Source: Nemopilema nomurai (lineage: Eukaryota; Cnidaria; Scyphozoa; Rhizostomeae; Rhizostomatidae). From it: DNA of 64,000 nucleotides. The position numbers and the translations under genes were made by a program. Shown here piece by piece: positions 47,025-59,338 of the stretch. The notes beneath the pieces were generated by a model, which did no database searches, was not told where the DNA came from, and worked only from the letters and a program-made list of their open reading frames with translations. Every line of letters starts with the position of its first letter. Positions within the stretch are counted from its first letter, which is position 1. Location of the stretch: assembly GCA_003864495.1 (NCBI GenBank), contig ML133391.1, positions 19,840-83,839 of the forward strand. The letters run 5' to 3'.

Positions 47025-47350
47025 GCAAAGAAGATATTGTTTTTCACAAAGAAGATCTTGCAAAGAAGATATTGCTTTTTCGCAAAGATGTTTTTTCCCC
47101 TTTTAAGAGGATCTTGCATTTATTTGAGAAGATCTTGCATTTATAGAGAAGACCTTTTATATCTGTTCAAGAAGATTTTGAATTCATTGAAGATCTTGCA
47201 TTTATTGAAGACGTCCTTGCATATATTAGAGAAGACCTTTTATATCTGTTCAAGAAGTTCTTGCATTTATTGAAGAAGATCTTACATTCATTTGAGAAGA
47301 TCTTGTATCTATTCAAGAAGACGTTGCATTTTTCAAGAAGATCTTGCATC
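47025..47350. repeat. Degenerate tandem array of GAAGATCTTGCATTTATT units
   Basis: About 320 bp built from variations of aagaagatcttgcatttatt and agaagaccttttatatctgt, each block beginning with a gaagat/gaagac core and a BglII-like agatct in many copies. Spacing is irregular, about 18-40 bp. It gives Tyr/Lys/Ser-rich open frames on both strands that are not genes. Confidence 0.85.
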
Positions 47351-50300
47351 AACTTGTAATGTTGTTGCAACAGCTAGATAGTTCTGACCCTCTCATCAAC
47401 GCATCCAATCAACGCATCAGCGTTGTTGCAACAGCGTGGTAAACTGTCGCGCGATTTGAACAAAATGGAACCATAAACTCAAGCGGAAGACTCGATGTGA
47501 GAATGTCCTGAAGGAAAAGGCCGACAAAACTGGAATAAACAACGGTTGCTGCGTTACAGATGTGGTCAGATCTGAAGATCGCAGCACTAGCAAAAAAAGA
47601 AAAGGGCGATTGTGGTTGCCAAACTGAGGAAGAAGAGTTGATATTTCGTGAACAATTTTTGCGCAGAAAGTTTATAACACTGCTTCGTATGAGAAGGAAA
47701 TGTAGACTTATGACCTCTCGCAAAGTACAATAATTCCCAAGACATGACAAGCAAACTGCTTCTAATTGCACTGCCATTCGGCTGGGTGAAGAACGAGTTA
47801 CACCTCGGGGACTTTTTAGAAATTGGAAGGACTAACAAGGAGTCGAAATAGATTAAATTTTTCATCACAGAAAGCTGGTCGTAGCTTTAATGAAGATTCC
47901 ACCAAACACTTAAACAGCTAGATAAAATATCATGTATATGTATATATGCTTGAAACAAATACAAAACATGATGGAGATTTATGCATTAAAAGGTGCCTTA
48001 ACGTAAATGCCTGACAGAGGTCTGGAAAATTTAGAATTATCCACTCTAATGAAGCCGGTGGATCTGAATGGTGAAAGTGAAAGCTCTGCGTAACGACAAA
48101 TGTAGCAAGGCAATATCTACCGCACTTGGCTTTTGAAGGAGAGCCCGTATTCCGCCTGAATATGTAGTATACAAAATACTGTCTGCAATAACCCAATATT
48201 TCGCAGTGTGTATAACACTGTTGGCAGCGGTCTCGTTCCCATTCATAAACCCATTCACTGAGTTACTGTCTGACGCATCGATTTGACCTGACTCGATTCA
48301 AAGGCACATGGTTAGGAATCTAAGAACTTGATTACAAAGAAGAAGTTGCGCGGTGTGATATACCAGCGCACGGAATTAGTGACAACTGACATTGGCGCAA
48401 GATTACATTTTGCAGTGCCATCTGAAAAGATGACTTGAACCAGACCTCGATGTCAAGGTGCCAGCGGAAAACTTTGAAGGGCATCTATGCTTAGACGTTG
48501 ATCCATTTATCATACTTCACATAAATGAATTAATACGAACTATAATATACATAAACAGCAAACAAAGACAAAGGTAAAATGATAACGCTTTACAGAATAG
48601 AGATGCTTCTACAAAGTTGACTTGAGAGGATGATGAAAATAAAAAAATTAGAATTTAATAAAAACCTAAACTGTCTGGTTATTTTCTCCCAGGCAAATAT
48701 TCGAAATAAAAAGAAATCGTTTAACATATCTGATCCTAAAACCGGACAAATGGCAAAGCAAAATTTGGTTCTTTTACATTTATAACCCTCTGTAAATATT
48801 TCCTAATGAATGAATAAATAGCAATGTAGCATTTTGAGTATCATCAAAGGCTTGATGTTGTTCAGTTCTTATCACGTCGAGTCCCTTACTTGCCTTGCAG
48901 ACCAACTCAGTGCCTGTTTGAAGAAATCTTGCCAGCAGTCGGCTATAAATGCAGCAGCACCAATCTCGTTAACTGGAAGAGAGCTCTGCATTGCATTTGA
49001 CTTTGCAGAATCTCGTATTGATTGGACATATTAACATAAGTGTATTAAACAGCAAGGACGAGGAACAAAGCGAACAATAAGCCGTGAAGCTCAGACTCAC
49101 CACAGAATTTATCGGGCAGGCAATTCAGTGTTCACTGGCTCAGCAATAAGAAGCTTTGATTTCATTGGGCTCTCTTTCTATTTCCTCTTTAGCAGCACAG
49201 ATAACAGGTACTTTCAAATCACTACCTAGTTTTTATCCAGCTATCAATAATGGATGCAGGATAGTTACTTTATGTGGCTACGGGTCGACCAAATGACATC
49301 GAAATCTTAATGCTCTCTGGCGAAATAGCCGAGTTCTGCTTCTTTCTGGCTCAGCGTGTTAATACAAAAGCCAGCCACTTAGCAGGGACACTTCTAATTG
49401 CACAATCACGGGTTTGCACGCAAATGATGGCGTCTGCAATCAGGTAACAAGACCAGTAGCCAGTCACATTAACATGCCAAAGAGCCGGGTATTGCTTTAA
49501 AGGGACGCTTCGGTGGAGCGCCGAGCTTCATTTCTGAGTTGATCATATCAATAAGGGCTACTGATTTAGAAGGCAGTGAGAAAAAGCTCCATTTGTGACA
49601 AGAATAGCCGCCTCGTAATCATGTTAACTAAAATGAATGTACTTATTTTTCTTTAATAAACATGTTCATAGAAAAAAGTTCGTGTAAAGATTTCTTCCGC
49701 ACTCTTTTTTAATTAAAATGATCTTGATGAATTCAAATAAAAACCTAAAGTTTTCCATCTTCTTGGGAAAATATCAAATAGAGATCACACGATGCTATTA
49801 AGGCAAGACCAACCTCGTCACATGGTCTTAGAATTTTGCAGAAAAAGAGAAGCAAATATCGGTTACGTGATGCTAAGGGAAGTAGTAGCCCCCTCGATTG
49901 TACTTCAATCAAACTCACACATCGCCGGACATAGTGGAATGTAGAAATATCAGAATATGAGCACTCATTTGGAAATCTATACCTGGTGGTGTGAATAGAA
50001 AGAGATAGAAAGGGAGAAAAAAGAAAGGTATGAAGCTAGGAAGGAAGGAAGTAATTAAGTAAGTAAAGAAGGAATCTTTAACAAACCCGAACTGCAGCAG
50101 GCTGATTTCCGGTGTGATCCTATTGCGATCCTCTAAGGATGATCTAGGCTTCATTTATTAAAAAGCTGCTCCTAAGGTTCCAGCTTTATTCTTATAAGGT
50201 TCTATTCTAGCTCTCTGAAATAAAAAAAGTGTTCAAACTTTTCGCAACGTTTAAAGTCTTCGCCAGCGAGGGATGCCAGCTTAAAGCTTGATACCCTGGT

Positions 50301-53208
50301 TACTTCCAAAGGCAGAAGGGACCTTTTGGAATAGCTAAAAATACTTTGGTACATTGGTTCAGACTTTTTTTGAAGGGTGCCTTTGAGCATGATGTTGAAA
50401 AATGCCCAATACTGAAGATCTTAGTGCAAATTCTTAAACAGAACTCGTGTGCCACGGATATTCGAAGTAGAACGATACTTCCGTATCAAAAAGTTGAATT
50501 TGAGTAAAGAAAATCAGAGGTACAGGCAGTATAAACGGTTTATTTGTCTTCAATCCCGTGCACATCTTTCCCATTTATCAGTGTTATTTGCCTCTAATTG
50601 TGATCGCAGCGAAGTTTTGTCTTCTAAATACTTTGTGCTATGATGTATTTATTGTCTTTTTTCAATTCAACACTATGTACTCTTTACACCTATTTCATTT
50701 GCACATAATTATATTATTTTACTGACTCTTACATCAAGTAAAATACACGAATATTATAATAATACGCCACCCCTTGCCCCCTAGTCTCAGCATCGCTAGA
50801 CAACGCTTCCTAGTGTCTGGCACAAATGGGTATAATGTTTCATAAAAGTTCCAGGAAGGAAACAATTGCGGATGTCATTCTAGAACGGTTGCTTGCCAGG
50901 CAAAAACCGTGATTGTTTCAATAGTTGATGTTAGATGCGGTAATATACCCATGGCTCTCGAACCAAATTTACATTATCGCCTGACAGACTATCATCTGAC
51001 TTTGTCAGATAATAAATATTGCACGGCTGTAAATCAGAGTTTTAGACTTTGGTTTACTTAAAAAAGGACTTGGGGCTAACGCTATTGGTAACTATTACAA
51101 AGGATATATAAATACTTGTTTCTAGCAAGCTTCTCGTAACAAAATCAAATAAATTTAGAGGCAGATATTAGGTCACCAGTCAAGCAACAGGTGATAAAGC
51201 TGCAAAGTTAAACTTAAAAGACAACGGAACAGCTCGAAAGTACGAACTAGCTATGGAATGAGTAAACTGCAGTATAAACTTCGCTTCAGCGTAATCAAGT
51301 TAATCATATGGCATCCACTGCGGCAAATATGCAAACAACGAGAAAGACCTACCAAACTGGGCTTCGGACAAGCAGGTAGTCTTCAAGAGCGAAGCTGAAC
51401 GTCGAGCCAAAAGGGTGGCCCATAAGCATCGTTGTAGGACATTTGCATTCACAAATTAAAAATTAAAATGCATAATGTGCACAGTTGTTAAGCAAAGAGG
51501 GCAATCGTAGCTGCCCACTGGGAATTAATAATGAATAACAATTAAAAGAAGAGGACTTTTTCAAAGCAAAAGAGTGGTCGCGAAAGAGGCGGAAATTCGT
51601 GTTAAGCTAGTTCAATCAGTAGTTAGTTGTGCTAGTTGAATATTAATCGGACGGGCTGCTTTGGAAAGAATTTGACGCGAGCTAGTGTCCTGAGGTGATT
51701 TACGTTGGAGAATGATCAATGGCGGTTGCGCGAATGATAAAAGTTCCAAGCCAATTTTGCTTTTCGGAATGGCCTGAGCATCGTCAGCATTATTTCTGCT
51801 TTGTTTAATAGTGTTAATTTGTATTTGACCATTTCGCAATTGAGCAAACCATTTTGCCTAGTGCTCTATGAATGATGAATATATAAGTCTCGAGAAAGCC
51901 TCCTTGAGTTACTCCCAAATTTTTTAAGGGTAATAAATTGTCTGTACTATACAATTTAAAACTAGGTAAGTCGTATGGTATTAGATAATGAGTAGCCTTA
52001 CTTTGGTAGCAGACTTTCATCAGACTACAATATTGTAGGTGAATGGCAGAGCTATCTCTTGGATACTGAAATGCTCGTACACAGAAAGAATTTATTCTCG
52101 AGAAAGAACCTTCTTCACCCGTGAAAAATATGTTTGTCAGTCAACGATGATGAAAGACTGAAGGCAGTAGATTACGACACTAAATCCATGAGAAGATGGA
52201 AAACTGGGCAAAAATGAGGCAAGTGAATAAGGAGCAAAATGTCTCAATCAAGCAGCAATGGGTAAAAAGTGGACAACTGGTGAATAATTAGTATGCGAGG
52301 GAGCAGACATTTGGTGGAGTTGCAGTTAACCCATTCTGTGATTGAAGACATTGAGTGATTGAAGACAAGAGAAGATTCGCAGATGTCAGATTTTAAGCGC
52401 GCCTTTCCCACTGGGCTATCAATTATTAATATAGAATGCTACATAAGTGGGACACGGAGACGAAAGTCAAACGGGAAGGCCACCACACATTGGTACAGGA
52501 TGTGACAAAAAGGAATAGGTGAGTGCCAATTCTTGTGACATAACTTGTGGTTGCTCCAGTTGGAAGATCCTTGCATTTTGAAAAAGTTTGTTTAACGAGC
52601 ATTAAGGTTGCCGTTGTTTCAAACTCAAAGAAATATCCACAGTAGGAATCATGTGATCAGCTCTTGGGAGCAAATGAGACTTGAAGGGTTCCCAAATAAA
52701 TTTCCGATTAAACTTCGTGAGCACACTTCACCGTTGAAACGCAGTAGCAACCGGTGGGTGTTGTGCGTCAGACTTAGTTGACTGCTTATCGATTTTGTCA
52801 GTTTTTGTTTTTTAGAGCATGCAAAGGTTGTGCATTGATTAAACACTTCTTCTGTCTTGTCACTGATCTCAACCTGTAGTTAGAGCGAGTTTTCATCCTC
52901 GTCTTCCAAATTCTCTATTCTCAATCTTAAAGCTTCAAAAATAAGATTTTCTAACACAACCTAATTCTCTCCTCTTTGCTACTGCAGCATCCTTGTCTTC
53001 ATATAACTATCAACCTTTCTTATCACAACAGTCAAATTAATCGGAATCAATTACATATTTCTCTACCCTTGTGATATCGTCCTATCTTACCAAACCAAAG
53101 ATCGATCTTCTATATAAATCAACGTTATCATGGACGAAATATTTTTTCAGAAACCCGGCTCAGTGACCACTCAACATTAACAGCTACGGTACTCGTGAGA
53201 CAACGGAG
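47351..53208. other. No recognised gene
   Basis: About 5.9 kb without a convincing exon. A minus-strand frame at 51612-51839 (QSRNNADDAQAIPKSKIGLE, stop TGA) has protein-like composition but no ATG and only a weak acceptor. A purine-rich stretch with aaggaagg and aagtaagt lies at about 49990-50070. Confidence 0.45.
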
Positions 53209-55836
53209 ATGGAGAACGGGACGCGATCGACGGCGGGAAGTGTAGATGTGACAATGAATGGAACGCTTAATGGCTCAGTAGCATACGTGGAACTGCCACC
53301 TTACAATGTCCCGCTCACCTTTCGCCGCGTACAGATATCCATTGCAGCGGCAATCCTCATCGTCGGATGCTTTCTCAACGGCCTCTTGTTGCAACATTTC
53401 AGAAAAACGAGGCTGGACCACAATCAAAGAACACCTCCCGCCAAAACACTGATCACGTGCATTTCAGTCGTTTCATTGCTGGTTCTCATTACAGGTAATG
53501 TCAGCCTCATTGCTACAAAGGTGGCCTCGTTCGTATGTTGCTAGTAAGTGTGCGTGTAATTTCGAATTCTGCTTAAATGCACTTGATTTGTGCCGACTCC
53601 CTCTTGGCTTCCAAGTTATCGACTATAGATAGTTTAATAATTTTTTCGCGCCTTAGAATTATTAACAAGATAACTAATTTAGTCATCCAGCAGTAATTTT
53701 TAATTTTGCTAATTGCTTGCTTTCGAATGACACGCTACAGCATCGAGAGGGCGCGCTACAGCACAACTAAAAGCACAATTGTAAACATAATAGCGGAAGC
53801 TCAAAGAAAATAAGGTACCATCACGGTCATGTCGCAAGAAAAGCAGCGCACTGTGATAATAGTGTTCAACCGATTCATTTAGACAAGCTGCCCGGACTTA
53901 AGAGGTAGTTGGCCAGAAATATAGGAAAACAATTATGGCTGGGGGCACTGCATTTGGGCAGCACTGGGGTACTTCTTGGGTAGTAGGGTCACGCTCCCAT
54001 CCAGCACCATTGTTCCGCTAATCCCCCCCCCCGCCAATAAAAGGCTACAAGAGATGGTTACCACATCATTTCTAGTACAGGACACGTCCTCGTATTAAGC
54101 ACATGATGGAGCCACATCATGGATAAAATGAAAAACAACAGAACGGACCCGTAGATCGTACCTTGAAAAAATACTCAAACCAAAAACAAACTACAGATGA
54201 AAACAAGGTGAGAGAGGGAGAGGATGGCAACAAAATAATAAACAAACTCAACTGGTGAGTGGGCACGCATCAACACCGTCTAAACGCGGGGGATACATAA
54301 TGGACGACCACGCAAGGTACCGCCCTGTTCACAAACTCACGAAAACAATTAAATTCTTAGGCGCAGACTCAGCGGGCTCCGAGGCTGCAACCCTTTCTGG
54401 CAAAGATTTAAGGGTGAGGCTCAGACACTCTTGGAAATGGGGAAACATGCTTTAGATTTGATGCAGATAAATAATAAATAAAACATCACATTAGATCCAT
54501 CAGCTAGGCCCCTTTTCTTTTCTGTGACGTCATCAGTCTCCACTAGCAATTACTACAATATTTGGAGTCCCAGCCCCTCTGCACCTATGATTAAATGTAC
54601 CTAGCATCTATACTGGTATCGAGTTATTGCCTTTCAGGGATACCTATTCTTATAGCATTGCTGGTGATGGACTTTTCCCCGTACTATCTTTGCGACTACC
54701 TGAGCTATGTGTCCTGTTCTATGGCAACGCCCTGGTCCTCCACTTCATCACCGTCGTGCTGTTTGACCGCTACTCCGCACTCACCAATGCCAGGTTCAAG
54801 ATAGACAACCAGAACATCAAACGCGTCATCGTGGCGATCACTGCCTATGTCAGCGTGGTGATTGCTGGCATAATGGCGATCAGGGCCTTGGAAAACGACA
54901 GAAGCCGCGACGGAACAACCTTCAATCATTGTCACTTTGCGAACCACGTCGCAGCATTGAAACGGTCGGGGAGGGCCGCGCGTACGGGACAACCGTCATA
55001 GTCGCTGTGTTGATCACAATGTGCAATGTCTTCATGGCAAGGTATACACGTAAGACACTGGGCTACATCAAACAGGTGAGAGCGTACAAACAGCAGTTAA
55101 CTAGGGTATGCAAGAACTAGAATAAGAGTGAGGGTTTGACAAAATTGAAAAATGATTTAGCAGGGGAGGAGGCTGCTTATTTGGCACCAGTACTCGAAAT
55201 TTCTACCATTCCTGCTAAGTTTTGGAACACTAACAACATTTCTTTCGGTTCCCATTAACCCCCTCCCCCTTGGACAGACAATGTTGCCGTGCTGCAAAAC
55301 GTAACCAAATTTTCGCGCCCCGCCTTTTCCCAAAGTGATTGAAAGCTGCACTTTGCTGCAAACATCGTTTTGGAGGGATCCTTGTGAAGAAAGGGCGTTA
55401 GTAGCTATTGGTGTGCAAAAGAAGAAAAGAATGCGAAAATGGGAGCAAAAATTCCAAGGCAATTTGGCAGGCATTCACGAAACAACCTGCGATACCATAA
55501 AATTAGTGTTGCATTTTGTTGCAGGTTAACAAAAGGACTGAGGAAAGCTCCCTTGGAGAACAGATTCAACCGCTAGAGACGAAGAGAGTGAAAGTTGCCT
55601 TCCTCCTTGGGATTCTGTTCGACTCCATGTGGATTCCATTCGGCATCATTGCCACCCTGCAGTACCGCGCAAAGCCTGAAGTGACCGGCATCGTAAAAGT
55701 ATTTCTCCACTTAGCAACCTATGCTTCCTTCGGAGTTTTCCCCGCCATTTATGCCAGCATGGATCGACGCTACATGAACTTTCTCTACAAAAATATCTTC
55801 TTTCTGCGAAAGAACGCTGTCGGCAACGCGCAGTAA
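53209..55836 (+). pseudogene. Class A-like G-protein-coupled receptor with two 1-bp deletions
   Basis: Three exons: 53209-53494, 54638-55075 and 55525-55836. Exon 1 has N-glycosylation sites (NGT, NGT, NGS), TM1 with the GxxxN-type Asn (IVGCFLNGLLL) and the start of TM2. Exon 2 begins in one frame (IPILIALLVMDFSPYYLCDY, with the TM3 disulphide Cys). It then continues in a second frame for TM3 ending FDRY (ALVLHFITVVLFDRY) and TM4, and in a third frame for TM5 (YGTTVIVAVLITMCNVFMAR). Exon 3 gives TM6 with WIPF and TM7 with FPAIY, a PxxY motif lacking the usual Asn, and ends in TAA. There is no Lys at the retinal position of TM7, so it is not an opsin. The frame changes fall between about 54690 and 54725 and between about 54895 and 54965, each as if one base were missing. 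Two added bases would make exon 2 join exons 1 and 3 in correct phase, which shows the architecture was once (or really is) intact. Either a recent pseudogene or assembly indels. Ligand unknown. Confidence 0.8.
53495..54637 (+). other. First intron of the GPCR
   Basis: Donor ACAG|gtaatg, acceptor attgcctttcag. No additional exon recognised. A plus-strand frame at 54255-54455 inside is not supported. Confidence 0.7.
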
Positions 55837-56858
55837 AGAACTTGGCTTTGACAGACACGAAGTACATCCTACTTGCTCAGAATCTATTGAAATATTCAGG
55901 GATTAAAACACGTGCGCTTCCTGCTGGTGTTGGGCACGAGTTCAAAAAGCGTCAAATGACATTTTGCAAAACACATGTCCTTGTTTTGAAAAAAATGTCT
56001 TCTTTATTGATAATTTTTAACCTCCATGTGCTTCCAAAATTGCATTTCGTGTTACATTCTTACCAAGTATTTCGCTATGTCAACTTAGTAGCTTATTCTG
56101 GAAATTGTTATATGCTTTAAAGATTATACAGTTATCGTAGTCCAAGAATGCAAAAAGACCAAGAATATCAATACAAAATTCATTAGCAACAAAAAACATG
56201 AAGGAGACAAACAGCAAAATCCAATTATCTGAGAGAAGCTGATTATATAAGGAGTTCAAGTTGCTTCAATTATTCTCAAAAATAATTCGGCTGGAGTTGT
56301 TTTTAGAGGGCGGCTTTTACTATGTTTTAAGCCATACATTAATAGTTTGATTTTATTCTCTTCGAGTTCTATAAAGTTGGGTGAACAGGGAATGCTAGAC
56401 GAAATGTCACATTTAGTCAGCTGAATATGCATTACAAATACAGTGAATCTATCAGATGGCTGCTTCTTTATCGTATTCTCTCAATATGTGGCTTGAATAC
56501 ATGGAATGGACGGTGTATAGAATAAAGTAACCAAAATAAAGTAACCAAACCAAAGTAACCATACATGAATTTTGATAAACACGTGCTAAGAAATGTCACG
56601 TGGTTTGTGTAGAATCAGAGGCTGGTACCGTTCTTGGCAAAGGATATTTTGATGCAGCGAAAGTACCTTAGATGTCTTTCAAAATACAGCACGCAAAAAT
56701 TAAAATACATGCCAAAACACAAGTAAAGGAAATAACATTTATATAAAAGCAAAAACACTAATATTTGTAAGCAATTCGCTTGCTCGTTTATCCCCCTTAT
56801 ACCTCACTAGACAATGCATCTTTAAATGTGACATTAACGGATGGATCTTGAATAATCA
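55837..56858. other. Intergenic, with a 14-bp tandem repeat
   Basis: No exon recognised; the left part should be the 3' end of the receptor gene. 56524-56561 holds three copies of aaagtaacca with a 14-bp period. Confidence 0.55.
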
Positions 56859-57076
56859 TCAGCTTTCAGTTTTCGAAGAGATCCCCATCTTCCAAACAAG
56901 CGGCAAAAGAATAAATGCGACTCCGAAGTTGCCGATTATAACCATAAAATTTTTCAAGAAGGTTTAATAATGAATATTTGAAACAAACTCACTTGTCGAA
57001 GACCATAAATGTGTTGATGCATTGAAACCTCAGATCTAACAGTCTGCAATTGCTGTATCATGTTGTTGAACCAAGT
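56859..57076 (-). CDS. Candidate 3'-terminal exons of an unidentified gene
   Basis: Exon 57076-56993 lies between a good acceptor (atttccttcag) and a consensus donor (CAA|gtgagt), phase 0 at both ends, and reads WFNNMIQQLQTVRSEVSMHQ then HIYGLRQ, a helical, coiled-coil-like stretch. After a 104-bp intron, 56888-56859 would give MGISSKTES and TGA. The second acceptor (tttggaag) is weak. An overlapping frame reads VIIGNFGVAFILLPLVW, a possible membrane helix, but no acceptor opens it. Upstream exons were not identified with certainty; those at 59-60 kb could belong to the same gene. Confidence 0.3.
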
Positions 57077-59338
57077 CTGAAGGAAATAAACATAGTCCTT
57101 TAGATATAAAACAAGAAATTGAGCAGCACAAGTGAGCTAGATAATTTCCATAGGGAAACCTTCTTACAAGCCGAAGCAACTGCACATGTTATCAATCACA
57201 GTTGAGTCGGGGACTTCTAAAAAGGTCAGGTGTTAAGCTTTGTCCGCAGGGGTCTGCTCCTAGGGCAAGCAAAACACTTGGTGGTGCATCGAAGGTGTGA
57301 CAAGAGTACAAAGAACACAGGGCGAAGAAAGGAGGAATTGCACGTGACTATATTAGCGCTTGAAACCTGATAAGATAAATTGTTCTGTTAAACCAAGGGA
57401 CTCCCCTTCCCCATTCAAACAAACTCAGCATTTTGATCTACTTAAATTTCCCAATCAATACGTGGATTGAAATGAGAAACAAAAATACATAAGAGATTGC
57501 AAGAATGGTATTTATTGCTTATTACAGATGTTGTATTATTTGCAGTTTCCCTCAAAACTCATAGCGTACAGAAAAATAACAAAGAAAAAATAGATGCTTC
57601 TATTTCCAGGGGATTATGCCTCCAGGCTAGAAACTTTTCAAGGAAGTGAGGCCATTCCACTGATCGAAACAGCTAAATGGAGTAAAAATAGAAAAGGGTC
57701 CTTTTTTACGATCATGGAATATCTGAAGGCATTTTTACAGCATTCCTGGTTTTTCATATTGTTTTTATTTCAAATGCCCTTATGGCTTCAAAAAGTATTA
57801 TATAAAACATAAACAATTATGAGAAGGCAAAGCATGATAGACTTAAACAAAACAAATAGTGCAGGGTACTGTAGCCCCCATTTGTCTCTTGGCACAATGA
57901 GGTTTTGTCAGCAAATAGTGAAAATTTGCGAATGCCCGATTGCGGCAAATCAGTCGAAACAAATGGTCAAATAGTTTCAGCTATTACACTCGCCAGTAGC
58001 AAAGGCCTACACCTCATAACAGATTTTCAACGTCATCATCGTCCCAGGCGACATTCACTGAGGATTGGTGACAATCCAGAATCGATGGCAGCATTTCATA
58101 TGCATACTTTTTACAGAAGGGATTTAAGACAGTGTTGGATACCCAGATTTTCTTCTTGTCAGTGGTTTATCTGAACTGGCTTGAAACAGTGAAGCCCACA
58201 ATAGAATGCTTAGAGCTTGCTTGACCAGATCATGGTCCTGTAATGAGTGAGGTGGCTGTCTTCCGATCTTTTGTCGTAAACAACTTTGACATTGGTGTCA
58301 GATATTGGACAATTAACCAGCGGGAATAAAGCAGTATTCCCCTTAACAGCCAGTGTATACTGTACTGCTACTGTATCACCTGTTACTGTGGCAAAAAATG
58401 AAAGAACTTTAAGCAAATAAGAACCTTTGAAAACACTTCAACTTTCAATTGCTAGACCACACACTGCAGAACTAATTTTAATGGCCTGTGAGAAAGACGT
58501 GACTTGTCGAATTAAAACGCAAGAACCTTGGTAATTTGTTCTTGATTTTCATATCAGTTTGAAGGCTTATGCTTTTTTTTAATTGTTCTTATACAAAAGC
58601 ATGTAGCTCTTACGTTCCTATTAGCAGTGTTCGGGATGGATTTTTTGGCCTTCTAAATGTGAGTCTTTTAAGATTTGCCAATAATATCTGGCGGGGCTGT
58701 AAATCAACAATTAGGCCACGCCCTTTACTGAACATGGCCAAAAGGTTTCAGGCTAAAGCCAAAGCCGTTTGTCCGCAAACCTTAACTTTGCACTCCCGAA
58801 AAAAATTTGTAGCTCCATCCCTGAGTCAATCCACCAATTCTATTTTTAAACATTGTTTAACCATAAAACCCTTGAGAACTTTTTTGTGTGGAAAGAATTA
58901 ATATTTTCATAGTCTATTCATGTTAACATCTAAATAATAGGTTAGTTGACCAAGTCGTGTCCTAATCCTTGACATAGCTAATCACTGATGTCACTGATGG
59001 GTGCTTTTGTAGGTGCCAAGAAAGCCCAAAAGGAATGGTATTTGCCTTCAAAGATTCTAATAAACTATCATATGATAAAAACATGTTGGCGCTTTCAAAT
59101 GGGCAAATTCTGCTGTTTGCAAACTTTATTCCAATTTCCAATTTTACAAAATCAAACAGGTGAATGTTGGTGGTCTGATAAACTTCACCTCAAAAAGAAA
59201 TTTTGCTACAGTTCTGCCAAAATTAATCTGATTACCAGAAAAATTATTGTTTTATATGCTTTATAAATCAAAAGTTAAAAAAAATATGAAACATTAAATG
59301 CAAGTTTCCCTTTAGATTGAGACTTAATATCTTTCTGG
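57077..59338. other. Possible additional small exons, none assigned
   Basis: Minus-strand stretches here look protein-like but do not join in phase. One is 58106-58014, reading AYEMLPSILDCHQSSVNVAW then DDDDVENLL and TGA after an acceptor-like cttctgtaaaaag. Another is 59056-58995, reading SLKANTIPFGLSWHLQKHPS. A third is 58392-58210, containing TLAVKGNTALFPLVNCPISD. At least the first is a plausible terminal exon with an acidic C-terminus. Without transcript evidence I leave them unassigned. Confidence 0.25.

Noticed and set aside
51612..52020. Two overlapping minus-strand frames that could be one broken gene
   Set aside because: The downstream one lacks an ATG, the acceptor is weak, and neither resembles a transposon or known protein.
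54595..54804. Separate plus-strand frames across the receptor middle exon read as different proteins
   Set aside because: They are consecutive pieces of one receptor in shifted frames, as TM segments and splice phases show.
58625..58823. Possible second hAT element (CAGTGTTCGGGATGG left, CAGGGATGGAGC inward from the right)
   Set aside because: Ends are weakly similar and no 8-bp target duplication is present.
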